A stretch of DNA of 64,000 bases, from NCBI GenBank assembly GCA_030248195.1, contig JASAND010026807.1, positions 62,001-126,000 of the forward strand, read 5' to 3'. Source of the DNA: Trissonchulus latispiculum. Its lineage: Eukaryota; Nematoda; Enoplea; Enoplida; Ironidae. This document shows positions 53,200 to 62,868 of this stretch, piece by piece (position 1 is the first letter of the stretch; every line of letters starts with the position of its first letter). A model generated the notes under the pieces. The model had not been told where the DNA came from. It did not search any database and saw only the letters and a program-made list of their open reading frames with translations. The position numbers and the translations under genes are program-made.

Positions 53200-56060
53200 A
53201 TAGCCATTAATGTACGTTTATTATTTTGAACAAACTACAAATTTCAGTAAAAACATTCAGCACTGAATACACTTATAAGCTCTTTTTGTTTGGAACGCTA
53301 TTCGACATTGCTTTGAAGCCTTCCTGCTGGCCTCTGCTTCCACGCTGGCCAAGATGCTGGTGTTTATGCTGTATAGATATGCGTCTTTGCTGGACCCGCT
53401 GCGCGGACATTCATCTTGGTTATGACACTATCAAGCTAAAAATTCCATCCCTTGGTGGAACTTGCGAATTGGCTGAAAATTAGAGCGCATTGGACAGCTG
53501 TTAAAGCGCATTGCTTTGCGCTTTAATTTCCAGCTAATTCGAATTAGGCCAAAGTTAAAGCGCATTAACTAGGTTGCTATTATGCACTCATCTTATATAC
53601 TTCAACACTTGGCATATAAAGTCATATAAGTGACTACGCTAAAGCCAGTCCACATCGTTTTCCTCTTTTCTGTTTTACTGGACAGCTGTCGAACAAAGAC
53701 TTTCGTTTGTCTTTGTCTTTCATATTATAACAGTTGTTTACAAAGCAGGAATTGTCATTAAAGAAATATCCGTGTCATTAAACTTGCCCTCATTTAATCA
53801 GTTCCCTCAATAGTGTTGGCACATTTGAAGTTTAATTCTGACATTTACACAGTTATTTGGCGCATAAGCTTCTAAAACAGTAAAACATGTTTTCTTAGTG
53901 TTCACTTTGGAGTCTCGTTTAGTGATAAATAGTGATATATAAATTTAACAATTTAACAATGACTTGCTTTTTATTCTTATTTTTTCAATTAAATTAAAAT
54001 TAATTCTTCCTTTTGAAATCAATTGGAATAAGTATCATGTTAGTTTATTTTTATATCAAGCCAATACGTATTCATTAATAATTTTATATTCCTATCCAAC
54101 AGCAGTGCCAGCCAATGATGACTGACACTGAAGTCTAATTGAAGTTTTCTTTTTCCTTAGACGTCTACATGCGAAGTAAATTTGAAATTCTGCAGAAACA
54201 TTGTGCTAGGTCCCTACATCCCTACTTTGATTTATACTTAAAATATTTTGCGAATTTTTATCAGAAAACTGTAGGTTCGGATCACAGGATATGTCAGCGT
54301 GATAATAGCTATTATTTATAAAATTTATAAGATGTCAAAGTTTCGCTACTATTAATTATGCTGCCTCGATTATTTGTAAAGCAGCCAAAATTGATGCAAA
54401 CGTAGACGAAAAGCCAATAATTACATGACATGCCTAAATTTTGCCGATTCTTTTTCTGTGACTGCAAATTTTTTTATTAACTGTTATAACTTGTTTTACA
54501 TACAATACCTGATTTTAGCTTTGCAGTATCATATTAGCTCCAAAATACCAAGTTCTCATAGGAGGAATTCTTCCCTTAGTTTTAGGGGGGGGGGGGTGGA
54601 ATTTATTCAATGATCCGTAGTTTCTAGTTTTAGCCGGTTAGCTAGTTAAGTTAGCCGCCAGGAAAAATATATTCGACTGTCTGATGATGGGGTGACTTAT
54701 ATTACCTGTGCCTGACCTTCATATATCGGCATACATGTTTCTAGCGAGAGCATGGCTTAGTGCCTGATCATCATATATTAGTTTTCAGCGAGACTACGAC
54801 ATAATACATATATAGTTAATTCGAAATAGCTGGAAACTAAAGCGCACTAAGTCAAACGTCAAAGCGCGCTAGACAGCTGTTAAAGCGCAATACTTTGCGC
54901 CCTAATTTTCGGCTAATGCGCTAAGTTCCTGCACACGGTGGAAGTTTTAGCTTGATAATGCCATTTTGCTAATTTAACCTTTTGCCTTGCCAATTTTGTT
55001 CTCGTGGTATCGTGTTTCAATTTTAATTCAACGTCTAAGGGCGTTCTTCTTCATTTTATTTCAATTTTTAGAGACCATAAATGATTAAGTGACCAAATTG
55101 ACAACTTTGTCCACATAAACACGAAAGCTTAAACTACTCTCCTTAAACGACATTGTTGGTATACCCGGAAATGAAAGAATATTACATCGTGAAAGTTTCA
55201 CTTTTTGCGATAATTTGACGATGATTAGAATCTATCAGGATAACCGCCAAAGTTGACAAAAATTTACACTGGAGAAAAGTTCAAACTTCAGCGGCGGGTT
55301 CTGACCGCATTTCTACAACTAGGAGGTCGTCAATACCTTTATGGATAGCTCTACCTGGTCTTACGAAAGTTCCTAAAAGAAAAACATTATAACTTGAAAA
55401 TTCAATTTTTGGCGATGTTTTTTCCGAATTACGGTAGAATGCCAAAATTGCTATTTGGCCAAGTTTGAGGAGTAGGAAAAATATGGAAACAACACGTACA
55501 TATATTTTGAATAAGCTACAAATTTCGTCAAAACATTCAACAATGAACACACTCTTGTTTATTAAGCTCTTTATATGTTTGGAACAATTTTGGACATGTT
55601 TTCGAATGCTTCTTGCAGGCCCCTGTTTTCATGCTGACCATTACAGGCTGGTATTGATATTATATTCGTTTTTGCTGGACCCACTGCGTGGACTTCCACC
55701 TTTGTTATGCTAATTTAGCTTTACCATGTAGCTTTTGTTTTTCGTAGTGTCATGTTTCTTCTTTAATGCAACTTCTAAAATGCGGATTTCTCCATTTTAT
55801 GGAAATTTTAAGGTGATTATCTAGACACAATAGACAGTTTTGTTTTACAATTTGTTTTGATTGCGATTAAAGAACAAATACTATATGTTTAAACCACGCG
55901 TGTTTTACACATCCTTGTTGACAGTCTACAGTGATATTCATTGACATTTTAATAACTCCTTAGCGTGGTCAAAAACGCTCAGAATCGACCGCCAAAGTTG
56001 ACAAAAAATTACACGCTGGCAATGTTAAAACTTCAGCGGCGGGTGCTGAGCGCATTTATA
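53200..56060 (+). repeat. Interspersed repeat R, copies 2 and 3 (tandem, one split)
   Basis: AATGTACGTTTATTATTTTG ... GATATGCGTCTTTGCTGGAC (53209-53400) is interrupted at 53425, resumes at 54961 (TTTTGCTAATTTAACC), then the CCGCCAAAGTTGACAAAAAT, TTCAGCGGCGGGT and GTCGTCAATACC modules, then the whole order again from 55490 to about 56090. Same order as 25090-26100; SGNH relics follow in both places. Confidence 0.82.
53426..54960. mobile_element. 1535-bp TIR element inserted in repeat R
   Basis: Ends CACTATCAAGCTAAAAATTCC and (reversed) CATTATCAAGCTAAAACTTCC, with further inverted similarity inward (GAAAATTAGAGCGC / GAAAATTAGGGCGC, CAGCTGT.TAAAGCGCA). Comparison with uninterrupted repeat copies shows an insertion with a degenerate duplication of about 8 bp (GTTATGAC / ATTTTGCT). 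No transposase. Confidence 0.72.
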
Positions 56061-56319
56061 CACCTGGGGGGGGGGGGTCAATACCTATATAGATAGTTCT
56101 ATGTGCTCTACAAATGCTTAAAAATAAATAAATCAATAAAAATGAATCAAAGATTAATAATTCACTTCGCATTAACTTGTATTTAGCAAAGTTGGAGAAA
56201 TACTGTCAAACCTTAGTATGAATGTATCCTGAACCACCAAAGATGTATCACACACCGATAACAGTAATTGTTGCGTTTGTTTTAGATTATTCTTCTGCTT
56301 CTGCTTCTTCTACTTCTTT

Positions 56320-56465
56320 TCTTTTTCTTCTGGAACCAAAATGGTTGAGCTTTTTGGAGACAGCTGTGTTGATAGGCTTAGGAAGGCCAAAGTTCTGTCT
56401 TTGCCGTGTTGGTGGCTTAACGGCGCTGGATTAGAAGAGGTCGTTGCCAGGATTCCCGAGATTAA
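56320..56465 (+). pseudogene. SGNH-hydrolase-like N-terminal fragment (relic 2)
   Basis: The frame from ATG 56341 reads MVELFGDSCVDRLRKA ... WWLNGAGLEEV, i.e. block I (GDS, nucleophile Ser) and the following Gly-containing block; homologous to 57597-57700. It then loses similarity, so only the first 40 codons remain. Confidence 0.6.
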
Positions 56466-56469
56466 GGGG

Positions 56470-57580
56470 AGGGGGGTCGCGAATTTTCGAATTTTTTCGA
56501 ATCTCCGATTTTTCTCATTTTCACATATTTTGTACTTCACATGGGCCCCCACAAAACAAGACAATTGCGCTTGTTGCAAAACTTTCCCTATCATTCACAA
56601 TAAGCCTCCAAAGGTGACCCGGACATGTGTTAAGCATAGGAAAACGAAAAAGTTAGGAAAATTTTGCGGTAACCAAAGTTGTGCAAGTTGTGCGCTGTGC
56701 AAGAGCAAATGAGCTATAACTTGGCACAATGTTAATCTGGACTAGGTAGCGTGTAAATATCTATATGATGTGTTTTTGCGTTAGCTCAGCGATTTTCTAT
56801 AAATTTTCAAAGTTAGATGAAGTGGGTTTTTGCACAATTCTGACTTGCCAAAATGTCACCAAAGAAATGTTTCGTCATGGCCTGAGCTAACAATTCACTG
56901 CACAGCTTTCGCGTATAGATATTAACACAGTACACAAATAGAGGTTCAATTTGCATACGCACAATCTATGCTGCTGCTTGTGAGTAGTTCACAGTTTTGG
57001 TTACCGCGTTGGCGTTTTGCTTCAAAATACGTCATTTTCTTAAATTTTTGGATATAATGGTCTATAAGTAGGGTGAAACCCGAGACATTCCAACAAAATT
57101 TGGTGTGTCATTGTGCACATATGAAAGAAAGATGTGTGCTAAGTTTCACTGCAATTGCTTGTGTTTTGCGTTGGCTACATACTACGATAGTATGGCGGAC
57201 ACCTATGGGCAAAATTTCAAATTTTCCAAATATAGCCAAATTTTATATCAAATTGAAGTTCTCAATGTCCTGAACATTTTATCTTCTTGCACTAAGTCTC
57301 TACAAAGCAGTATGAGAAAGTTAGAGAGCATTAAATTTTGAAGGAAATAACAGTCGGAGTAACCTTGGCCAAATCTTTCAAGTGCCCTTTCTCGCATGTT
57401 GCCTGCCTGTCACTGTAATTTCTGCACTAATTTATTAGTGCAGAATTAAGTAATAAATAAACACCAGATTTTTCTGTAGTTGATCCGATCTGAACTCAAA
57501 GACACTTTTTTATGTTTTCTTTCAAATTCATCTTACGTTACACATGCTTAAAATAAATTATAAATTGAAAATTTGTTGCT
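56470..57580. other. Intergenic / element-internal DNA, nothing recognised
   Basis: No ORF with coding character between the two SGNH relics. Confidence 0.45.
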
Positions 57581-57584
57581 TTTT

Positions 57585-58333
57585 AGATAATTGCTATCTA
57601 TGGGGATTCTTGGATAGACGACCTGCAGAATCGAGGCCGTCTGCCCTTTCGATGCTTTGGTTTCCGTGGAGCGGGTCTCGGAAACGGTTCAGCGTCTTTC
57701 CCATTCGAACCTTAAGGGGTTTGAAACTGTCGTCATCCTGGCGGGACTTAATGATCAGTCCAAAAAGCCGTCGGATTGGAAAACGTAAGGCAAATTCAGC
57801 CCTAAAACGGATGGGAGGTCCATTAGTGTGAGATACTTCCGGGCCAGCGAGAAACTTTGGAATCTCTGCAAGAAGCACCAGGACTAAACCTTTGTCCTCT
57901 ACTCTATTCCTCCCTTGCAGCGCTACTTTGACGAAAATCCGGCTGTCCGGACCATTGGCGATATGAATTCTGATCCTCCAGAAGGTTCCTCGACACTACC
58001 GCAACTACAGCAACGTAGGCAGAGATGTCTACAGATTAACAAAGCGGTATTACCACCTTTCTCATCGCATCCGCAACCTGCAGTTCTAGTGGCTGGATCC
58101 GTTCTTTTCCGGATCATCGACTGCAGACTGTGGAAAGAGGACAATTACCACCTCTCGTCGGATGGACTAAAAGAATTTAGCTATTTCCTGGAGGATGCTC
58201 TTCGCGATTTGGACGACAGCCACTGGTGGAATATGGACAATGAGGACAAGGAGGACGAGGAAATGGAGGTCGACCAGCAGGAAGACGAGGGGGAGGAATT
58301 TGTAGTAGTGGACCAGGTTGGTGAAGGGTAAGA
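57585..58333 (+). pseudogene. SGNH/GDSL-hydrolase-like protein with acidic tail
   Basis: Block I IIAIYGDSWIDDL (catalytic Ser) at 57587; conserved FRGAGLG; then after a shift block III ETVVILAGLNDQSKK (GxND, oxyanion Asn) near 57740; RYFRASEKLWNLCKKHQ; then QRYFDENPAVRTIGD; block V LWKEDNYHLSSDGLKEF (catalytic Asp/His) near 58150; ending in DNEDKEDEEMEVDQQEDEGE. All four SGNH signatures are thus present, spread over at least two frames with one stop near 57880. The hydrolase acts on ester or thioester bonds in general; its role in mobile elements is unknown. The same protein is represented at 26105-26645 and 56320-56465. Confidence 0.7.
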
Positions 58334-58369
58334 GAAAGAAGAGGAGGAGCACTCCTCGACTCAATCACT

Positions 58370-59822
58370 ACAGGATCCAGCCGCTTATGTACCAGATGCT
58401 CCCGTTCGTAAGTGGCTGACGCAGTATTTGTTCTTGCCGACGCCAAGAGAGTATGGTGATACTGCTCAATCCGCTCTTCAGAAAAAACCGATGGCATTCG
58501 CTATTCGACTGCGCGGAACCAAACCACAGTGGAATATATTGCTCATCTTCAAAAAAAGGCAATAAAAAACTATGCATTGCCCGGTTTTTCGGCTATTTAA
58601 CGCATGCATTCAGCGATTGGCAGAAACCGGGCGAGCTGACAAGAGACCATATCTTACTTATTCAGAGATGGCAAGGTGGAGGCATTTTTCCTTGTTTTGG
58701 ACTGATGTGGGGTTGATCCATCCAGAGTCATAGCTTGATGTACCAACCTCGATAAATTTCTGGAAAGAAGCTTCAGGAGCCATGGATTTCACAAAATTCA
58801 GCTCAAATCAGTGGCTTTAAAAGCTACGTTAATGCACAGGAAACGAAGCTACGAAACAAAAAGTGCCAAGCGATGTTCTTGAACCGGGAACTGCATGATT
58901 TCCACGAAGTTGCCCGCGTTTTCCGAGAAATTAAGAAAACTATCGAGGCCACGGTGGCACAGATGAAGGCCAAGCAGTCTAAGTTTGGCGAGTTCAGCGA
59001 TGACGACACATTGTGGATACTGAGCTTTGTGTCTGCCACCTTAGTTCTGCGCCAATGCCATCGTCCTTGTAATATGACGCGAACCGAATTTGAGAAGGCA
59101 GAGAGGGTCGAGAGAGGCTACTAGGTGTTTTACGTTGCTAGGATCTTTGAGCACAAGACGGGCAAGACCCGACCTGGTACCTGCATCATGGATCGTCAGC
59201 TGAGGAGGGCTATCTATGCCTATTTGAAGGGTTACAGAGTTCATCACAACCCCAAAGATACCAGCCTGAAGGATAGGCTCTTCCTCAATACAAATGGAGG
59301 AAAAGTGAGAGTCACTGTCTTGAACCTTCGCTTTCAGCGCCTCTACGCTACAAAGGTCCATTCACTGCGACAATGGCAAGGGTACTTTTGAATACGAGTC
59401 TCCACGACATGGACACTAGACGGCATAGGATCCCCGATTTCGATTTCGCTAAGGTTGCAGATTTTCTCAGTCAGATCGTCAATGTAGCGCGGAGCATATA
59501 CGCAAAGCCTATAAGCGACGTCTTGGTCGACAGCTACCATGTCGCCCGACACAGGGAATCGATGAGTGTCAAAATGCCCAAACAGTTAGTCCTCAGCCAC
59601 CGCAATTTATACCTTGGCGCTGGCGAGCAAGCCGACGTGGAATCCAAAAGAAGAGAGACAATCAGACCGACGTGGAATCCGACCAAGAGGAGTGAGAAGA
59701 TGCACAGGATGACCAAGACCAGCCGGCCGTTCCATTACACGAGCGCGATGCTTCTGCTGCAGTGGCTCCTTCAGATGGTGAACCAGGACCGACCCAGGTC
59801 GACGTCGACAACGCCGACAACT
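58370..59822 (+). pseudogene. Tyrosine-recombinase-like protein (decayed)
   Basis: Starts with a core-binding-like helical region (WLTQYLFLPTPREYG; RPYLTYSEMARWRHFSLFW near 58650). Then FVSATLVLRQCHRPCNMTR (candidate first Arg, about 59040-59085) and, past an in-frame TAG, YVARIFEHKTGKTRPGTC (the beta-hairpin Lys), DRLFLNTNGGKV, LNLRFQRLY. After one more shift DTRRHRIPDFDFAKVADFLS and ARSIYAKPISD (candidate final Arg and Tyr, 59410-59515). The order fits tyrosine recombinases, which cut and join DNA through the Tyr. At least three breaks make it inactive. Residue assignments are by pattern, not alignment. Confidence 0.58.
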
Positions 59823-60483
59823 AAGCATGGGCACGAATATCGAATTATTCGAACAAACATTTGAATTATTTGTTAATTTCTAAGTAAGTATCCAATATTC
59901 AGGCGAATTTTCAGAATCTTTGCTGACTTCTGCATTAAAATGAGAGTGATCCCACAAAGAATAGTATATATTATGTGTGCTAAAATTGCAAAGATCTTCA
60001 GGTAATCGTTCGGTCCTAGAACTATTATAAATGCACACTCGACTCATCTACAACAGCTTTAGTAGTTGGCCAAATATTTTATTGTACTTTGTACGTTGTG
60101 TTCTACAGCGCACATTATTGCAGTATTGGAGCGTTCGGTGTATTGACTCGTTTCTATACTGCTCGTTCTGATCCATTCCAAACAGCTTATCGTATAATTT
60201 TACCAAGTAAAGCTGTGTTCCACCATCACCATTCCATCCAAAATGTTGACCACATAAATGCTGTGACTGTAAAATATTTTGCTGACGCTGTACACTCCCG
60301 GAAAGGGTTCTTTAGCTTATTCATAATTTTTCAGCATTCAAGATGTGAGCTAATATAAATTAAGACTTAGGAATTTTCGTGTTTGAAATTGGAATATTCG
60401 AATAATTCGCGAAATATTCGAATAGCACCTCACGAATAGTGACGAATATTCGAATACCAGTTTTACTATTCGTGCCCATGCTT
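59823..60483. mobile_element. 661-bp TIR element inserted in the recombinase element
   Basis: AAGCATGGGCACGAATA and its complement TATTCGTGCCCATGCTT (one base internal difference) form the ends; CGAATATTCGAA-type words recur near both. It splits the coding remains of 57585-60967. Target duplication not clear. Ends of this kind belong to short hAT-like MITEs (inference). Confidence 0.8.
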
Positions 60484-61139
60484 AACGTTCGACAGAGCCA
60501 AGGACGCTACGGTGTTGCGCGTGCAGGAGGACTCAAAAGAAAGATACTGAAGCGTGTTTCCTTCAACACTTCTTAGAAACCCTCCGTTCCACTGCAGCCT
60601 GGGCTGAAGAACCATTCCGCTACCGTGAATTTCCTCTCACAATTGACTTCGACTTTCGAGGCTACCTGGCCTGTCACAATTGAGGGGAGGAGGCCCAAGC
60701 CTCAGAAATATCCCATTATATGATATATCCAGAGCAGACCATGAGTTGGATGAAGCTGAGCTGACAAGACGCTTGGAAAATCTGTGACTCGTTTTCGTAC
60801 GACGTGTCCAGGCGCAGAGCGGCCTATATTAGGGATAGGTACGCTATTCCCGAGCTGCGGCGGGCGGAGCAGAAAATGCAGACTGCTCTCTCCCTCAATC
60901 CTGACCAGGACGAAACCCAGCTGCGATATGATTACGATAAGCAAGTTGAATACTACATAGCATGAAAAATGCGGGAACATATCGGTCGACCATAGTAGTA
61001 TCGGGCGAGCATTTCGACCTCCAATCCCCGGGTTGAGGATATCCCTTCTCGCCCCTTTGCCGGGTTATGACGTCACCACCCTTTCGCATTTCCTTGCCAC
61101 CCCTCTGCGTTCTTTCCCCGGGGCTTAGGACCCGGCGTC

Positions 61140-61330
61140 GGCTCATTAGTGGTTTTTTGTGGTTTTTATTTTTTAGTTTTTTTTTCGAATTTTGTTTTTT
61201 GCAAATTTTTATTCTGATTTTATTATTTTAAAAAATTTATATATTGTTAGCTGTGTTAGTAGAAGTGTTGGTTGGTTTTTACCCCTTTTCCTTGGGGAGC
61301 CCTTAAAAGGACTATTGGGATATATAGTGT
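61140..61330 (-). repeat. Duplicated T/A-rich + double stem-loop block, copy 1
   Basis: Aligns with 62465-62640: CATTAGTGGTTTTTTG, then T-rich DNA, then GGTTTTTACCCCTTTTCCTTGGGGAGCCCTTAAAAGGACT. ACCCC/GGGG and CCTT/AAGG form two adjacent short stem-loops. Lies downstream of the 87-aa ORF on the minus strand. Confidence 0.78.
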
Positions 61331-61373
61331 TTGCCCTAAACGAGCTGTTAGGAGTATGTAACTAACCGTCAGC

Positions 61374-61637
61374 CTATTGCCACGGATTCGCATCTCCATG
61401 AAAAAATTCTGCATATTCTATTCCATCCACATTGGAAACAAGTATTGTCCTTACCACTTCTCCCCCAACTACCCTTTCGATTTTAATGATTGGCGGAGGA
61501 CAGCCACCGAATTCAGCTATAGGTGCATACGCAGCTTGTTTGGCTTCTTCGTATGAGCTGTAGCATTCAGGATTCCTTCCCACTGTAACTCCGTCCATTG
61601 TCGACACCACATAATTCCAGTAGTAGCTCTCTGCCAT
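61374..61637 (-). CDS. Hypothetical 87-aa protein in virus-like cluster
   Basis: ATG at 61637, start MAESYYWNYVVSTMDG, end FFHGDANPWQ. No signal peptide or membrane span; a Gly-Gly-Cys-Pro-Pro turn (FGGCPPPIIKIE) and several beta-like Val/Ile stretches. Intact frame among decayed neighbours, on the same strand as the RING and capsid genes and just before the duplicated stem-loop block. I do not recognise the family. Confidence 0.5.
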   Translation of the reverse strand: MAESYYWNYVVSTMDGVTVGRNPECYSSYEEAKQAAYAPIAEFGGCPPPIIKIERVVGGEVVRTILVSNVDGIEYAEFFHGDANPWQ

Positions 61638-61786
61638 GTTGTGTCAATGTTTATCATCTGTCTGAACGATATCTTTCTGTGATGCAATCTTATAGTTTAT
61701 AGTGTACTGTTTATATCTTTCGTGCTTTTACTGATTTCATCCTTTTATTAATTTTTTCTTTAACTGACTTCATTGCATTCAATTTT

Positions 61787-62026
61787 TTAATTACGCGAGA
61801 AACCCGTTTCCAGAATCTCAGTATTGCTTGTGTCATGAACGGACTCTACCTCAGAACGACATACAGGACAGGTGTAATTTCTCAAAACCCAAGATGTTAT
61901 ACAAAAATCATGAAATATGTGATTACAAAGCAACTTGCGGTATACTCGGTGACCATCAAAATCTTCTAGACAAATGGAGCATTTTGACGTAGGCTTTATG
62001 AAACAAAATTTTTGGTATTCCGGCAT
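61787..62026 (-). CDS. RING-H2 finger protein, 79 aa
   Basis: Complete C3H2C3 RING in 79 residues: CSICLEDF ... LLCNHIFHDFCITSW ... YTCPVCRSEV, with all eight zinc ligands in order. RING-H2 domains usually recruit E2 enzymes as ubiquitin ligases. ATG at 62026, stop at 61787. Placed between two other short minus-strand ORFs, 22 bp after the 69-aa one, downstream of a Polinton-type capsid gene, so it may be an accessory gene of a virus-like element that acts on host ubiquitination; a host origin is also possible. Intact. Confidence 0.72.
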   Translation of the reverse strand: MPEYQKFCFIKPTSKCSICLEDFDGHRVYRKLLCNHIFHDFCITSWVLRNYTCPVCRSEVESVHDTSNTEILETGFSRN

Positions 62027-62047
62027 GTCAGTTACAATTTGAATTTC

Positions 62048-62257
62048 TCATACGTCTGAGAATAGATTTGTTCGGCAAAGTACTAGCCTTATTCTTCCGA
62101 ACCTTCTGTAACAAGGCTTACAGTAGAATATTGGTGCAACGAGAGGAAATGATGCATCTGTAGTTTCGTGAAAGTAACTGTTTACTATTTTTTCCAAGAC
62201 CGTGATGCATAATTTGCAACGAGGACTGGTAGAGAACGGAACAATTGTCGATTCCAT
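62048..62257 (-). CDS. Hypothetical 69-aa Cys-rich protein
   Basis: ATG 62257, stop 62048. Two CxxC pairs (CKLC near residue 14, CKPC near residue 47) suggest a small zinc ribbon. Basic C-terminal half (YRRFGRIRLVLCR). Closely spaced (22 bp) before the RING ORF on the same strand. Family unknown. Confidence 0.5.
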   Translation of the reverse strand: MESTIVPFSTSPRCKLCITVLEKIVNSYFHETTDASFPLVAPIFYCKPCYRRFGRIRLVLCRTNLFSDV

Positions 62258-62464
62258 ACTTAAAGTCTGATTCGTTCTTCTTTCATGGAATTAATTTTTA
62301 CTTTTTCTTTCTGGGTTTTTATGTCTTTTATTGAGTCGTTTTTTATGTGCTCAATCCTTTATGTTGAAGTTATCAGCCATCGGTTTGATTTGTTTTTATG
62401 TCTCCATCCCTCTGCAATTTTACCGGTTTACGGAAGGGCTTCGGAACTTTCTGAGCTTTCGCGC

Positions 62465-62640
62465 AGGCCGCATTAATGGTTTTTTAGCTTATTTAATTTT
62501 TTTGTGGTTTTGTGTTTTATAATTTTTTGTGGTTTTATAGTTTTATAATTTTTTGGTCCCTAATCTTTATACATTATGTACAGGTGGTTTTTACCCCTTT
62601 TTCTTGGGGAGCCCTGAAGAGGACTGTTAGGATGTAGACG
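62465..62640 (-). repeat. Duplicated T/A-rich + double stem-loop block, copy 2
   Basis: Partner of 61140-61330, including GGTTTTTACCCCTTTTTCTT GGGGAGCCCT and CATTAATGGTTTTTTAG. Sits downstream of the capsid gene (minus strand). Same position relative to a gene end in both places suggests a shared 3' or intergenic control block. Confidence 0.75.
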
Positions 62641-62868
62641 CGTAAGACGTCGTAGTTATGACTGAAGCATATTTCAGCCCAGTCGATACTGAAAGAGTAC
62701 CAGCAAGGCTCAGTTCCGCGGACGGTTAGATTAACTTTTTGATTGAAAAATTTTCTGAGTTGGTCTATCATTGGTTGGTCAAGACAGACTCCCGAAGGTG
62801 CTGCGGAGATGGGAAAGACTCCAACGAAACTTAAAGAGGCCGTAACGTACTTTCAATTTCTAAAGTAT

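Larger units (their letters stand above)
57585..60967 (+). mobile_element. Decayed SGNH + tyrosine-recombinase element
   Basis: A continuous plus-strand coding order, broken by shifts: SGNH-like protein, acidic tail, core-binding-like region, tyrosine-recombinase catalytic region, basic linker, and after a MITE insertion (59823-60483) a final fragment RRRAAYIRDRYAIPELRRAE. SGNH hydrolases have been reported in some Ngaro/DIRS-type tyrosine-recombinase retrotransposons; Cryptons are the alternative. No RT or RNase H is visible here, and termini are undefined apart from repeat R lying upstream. Confidence 0.62.
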
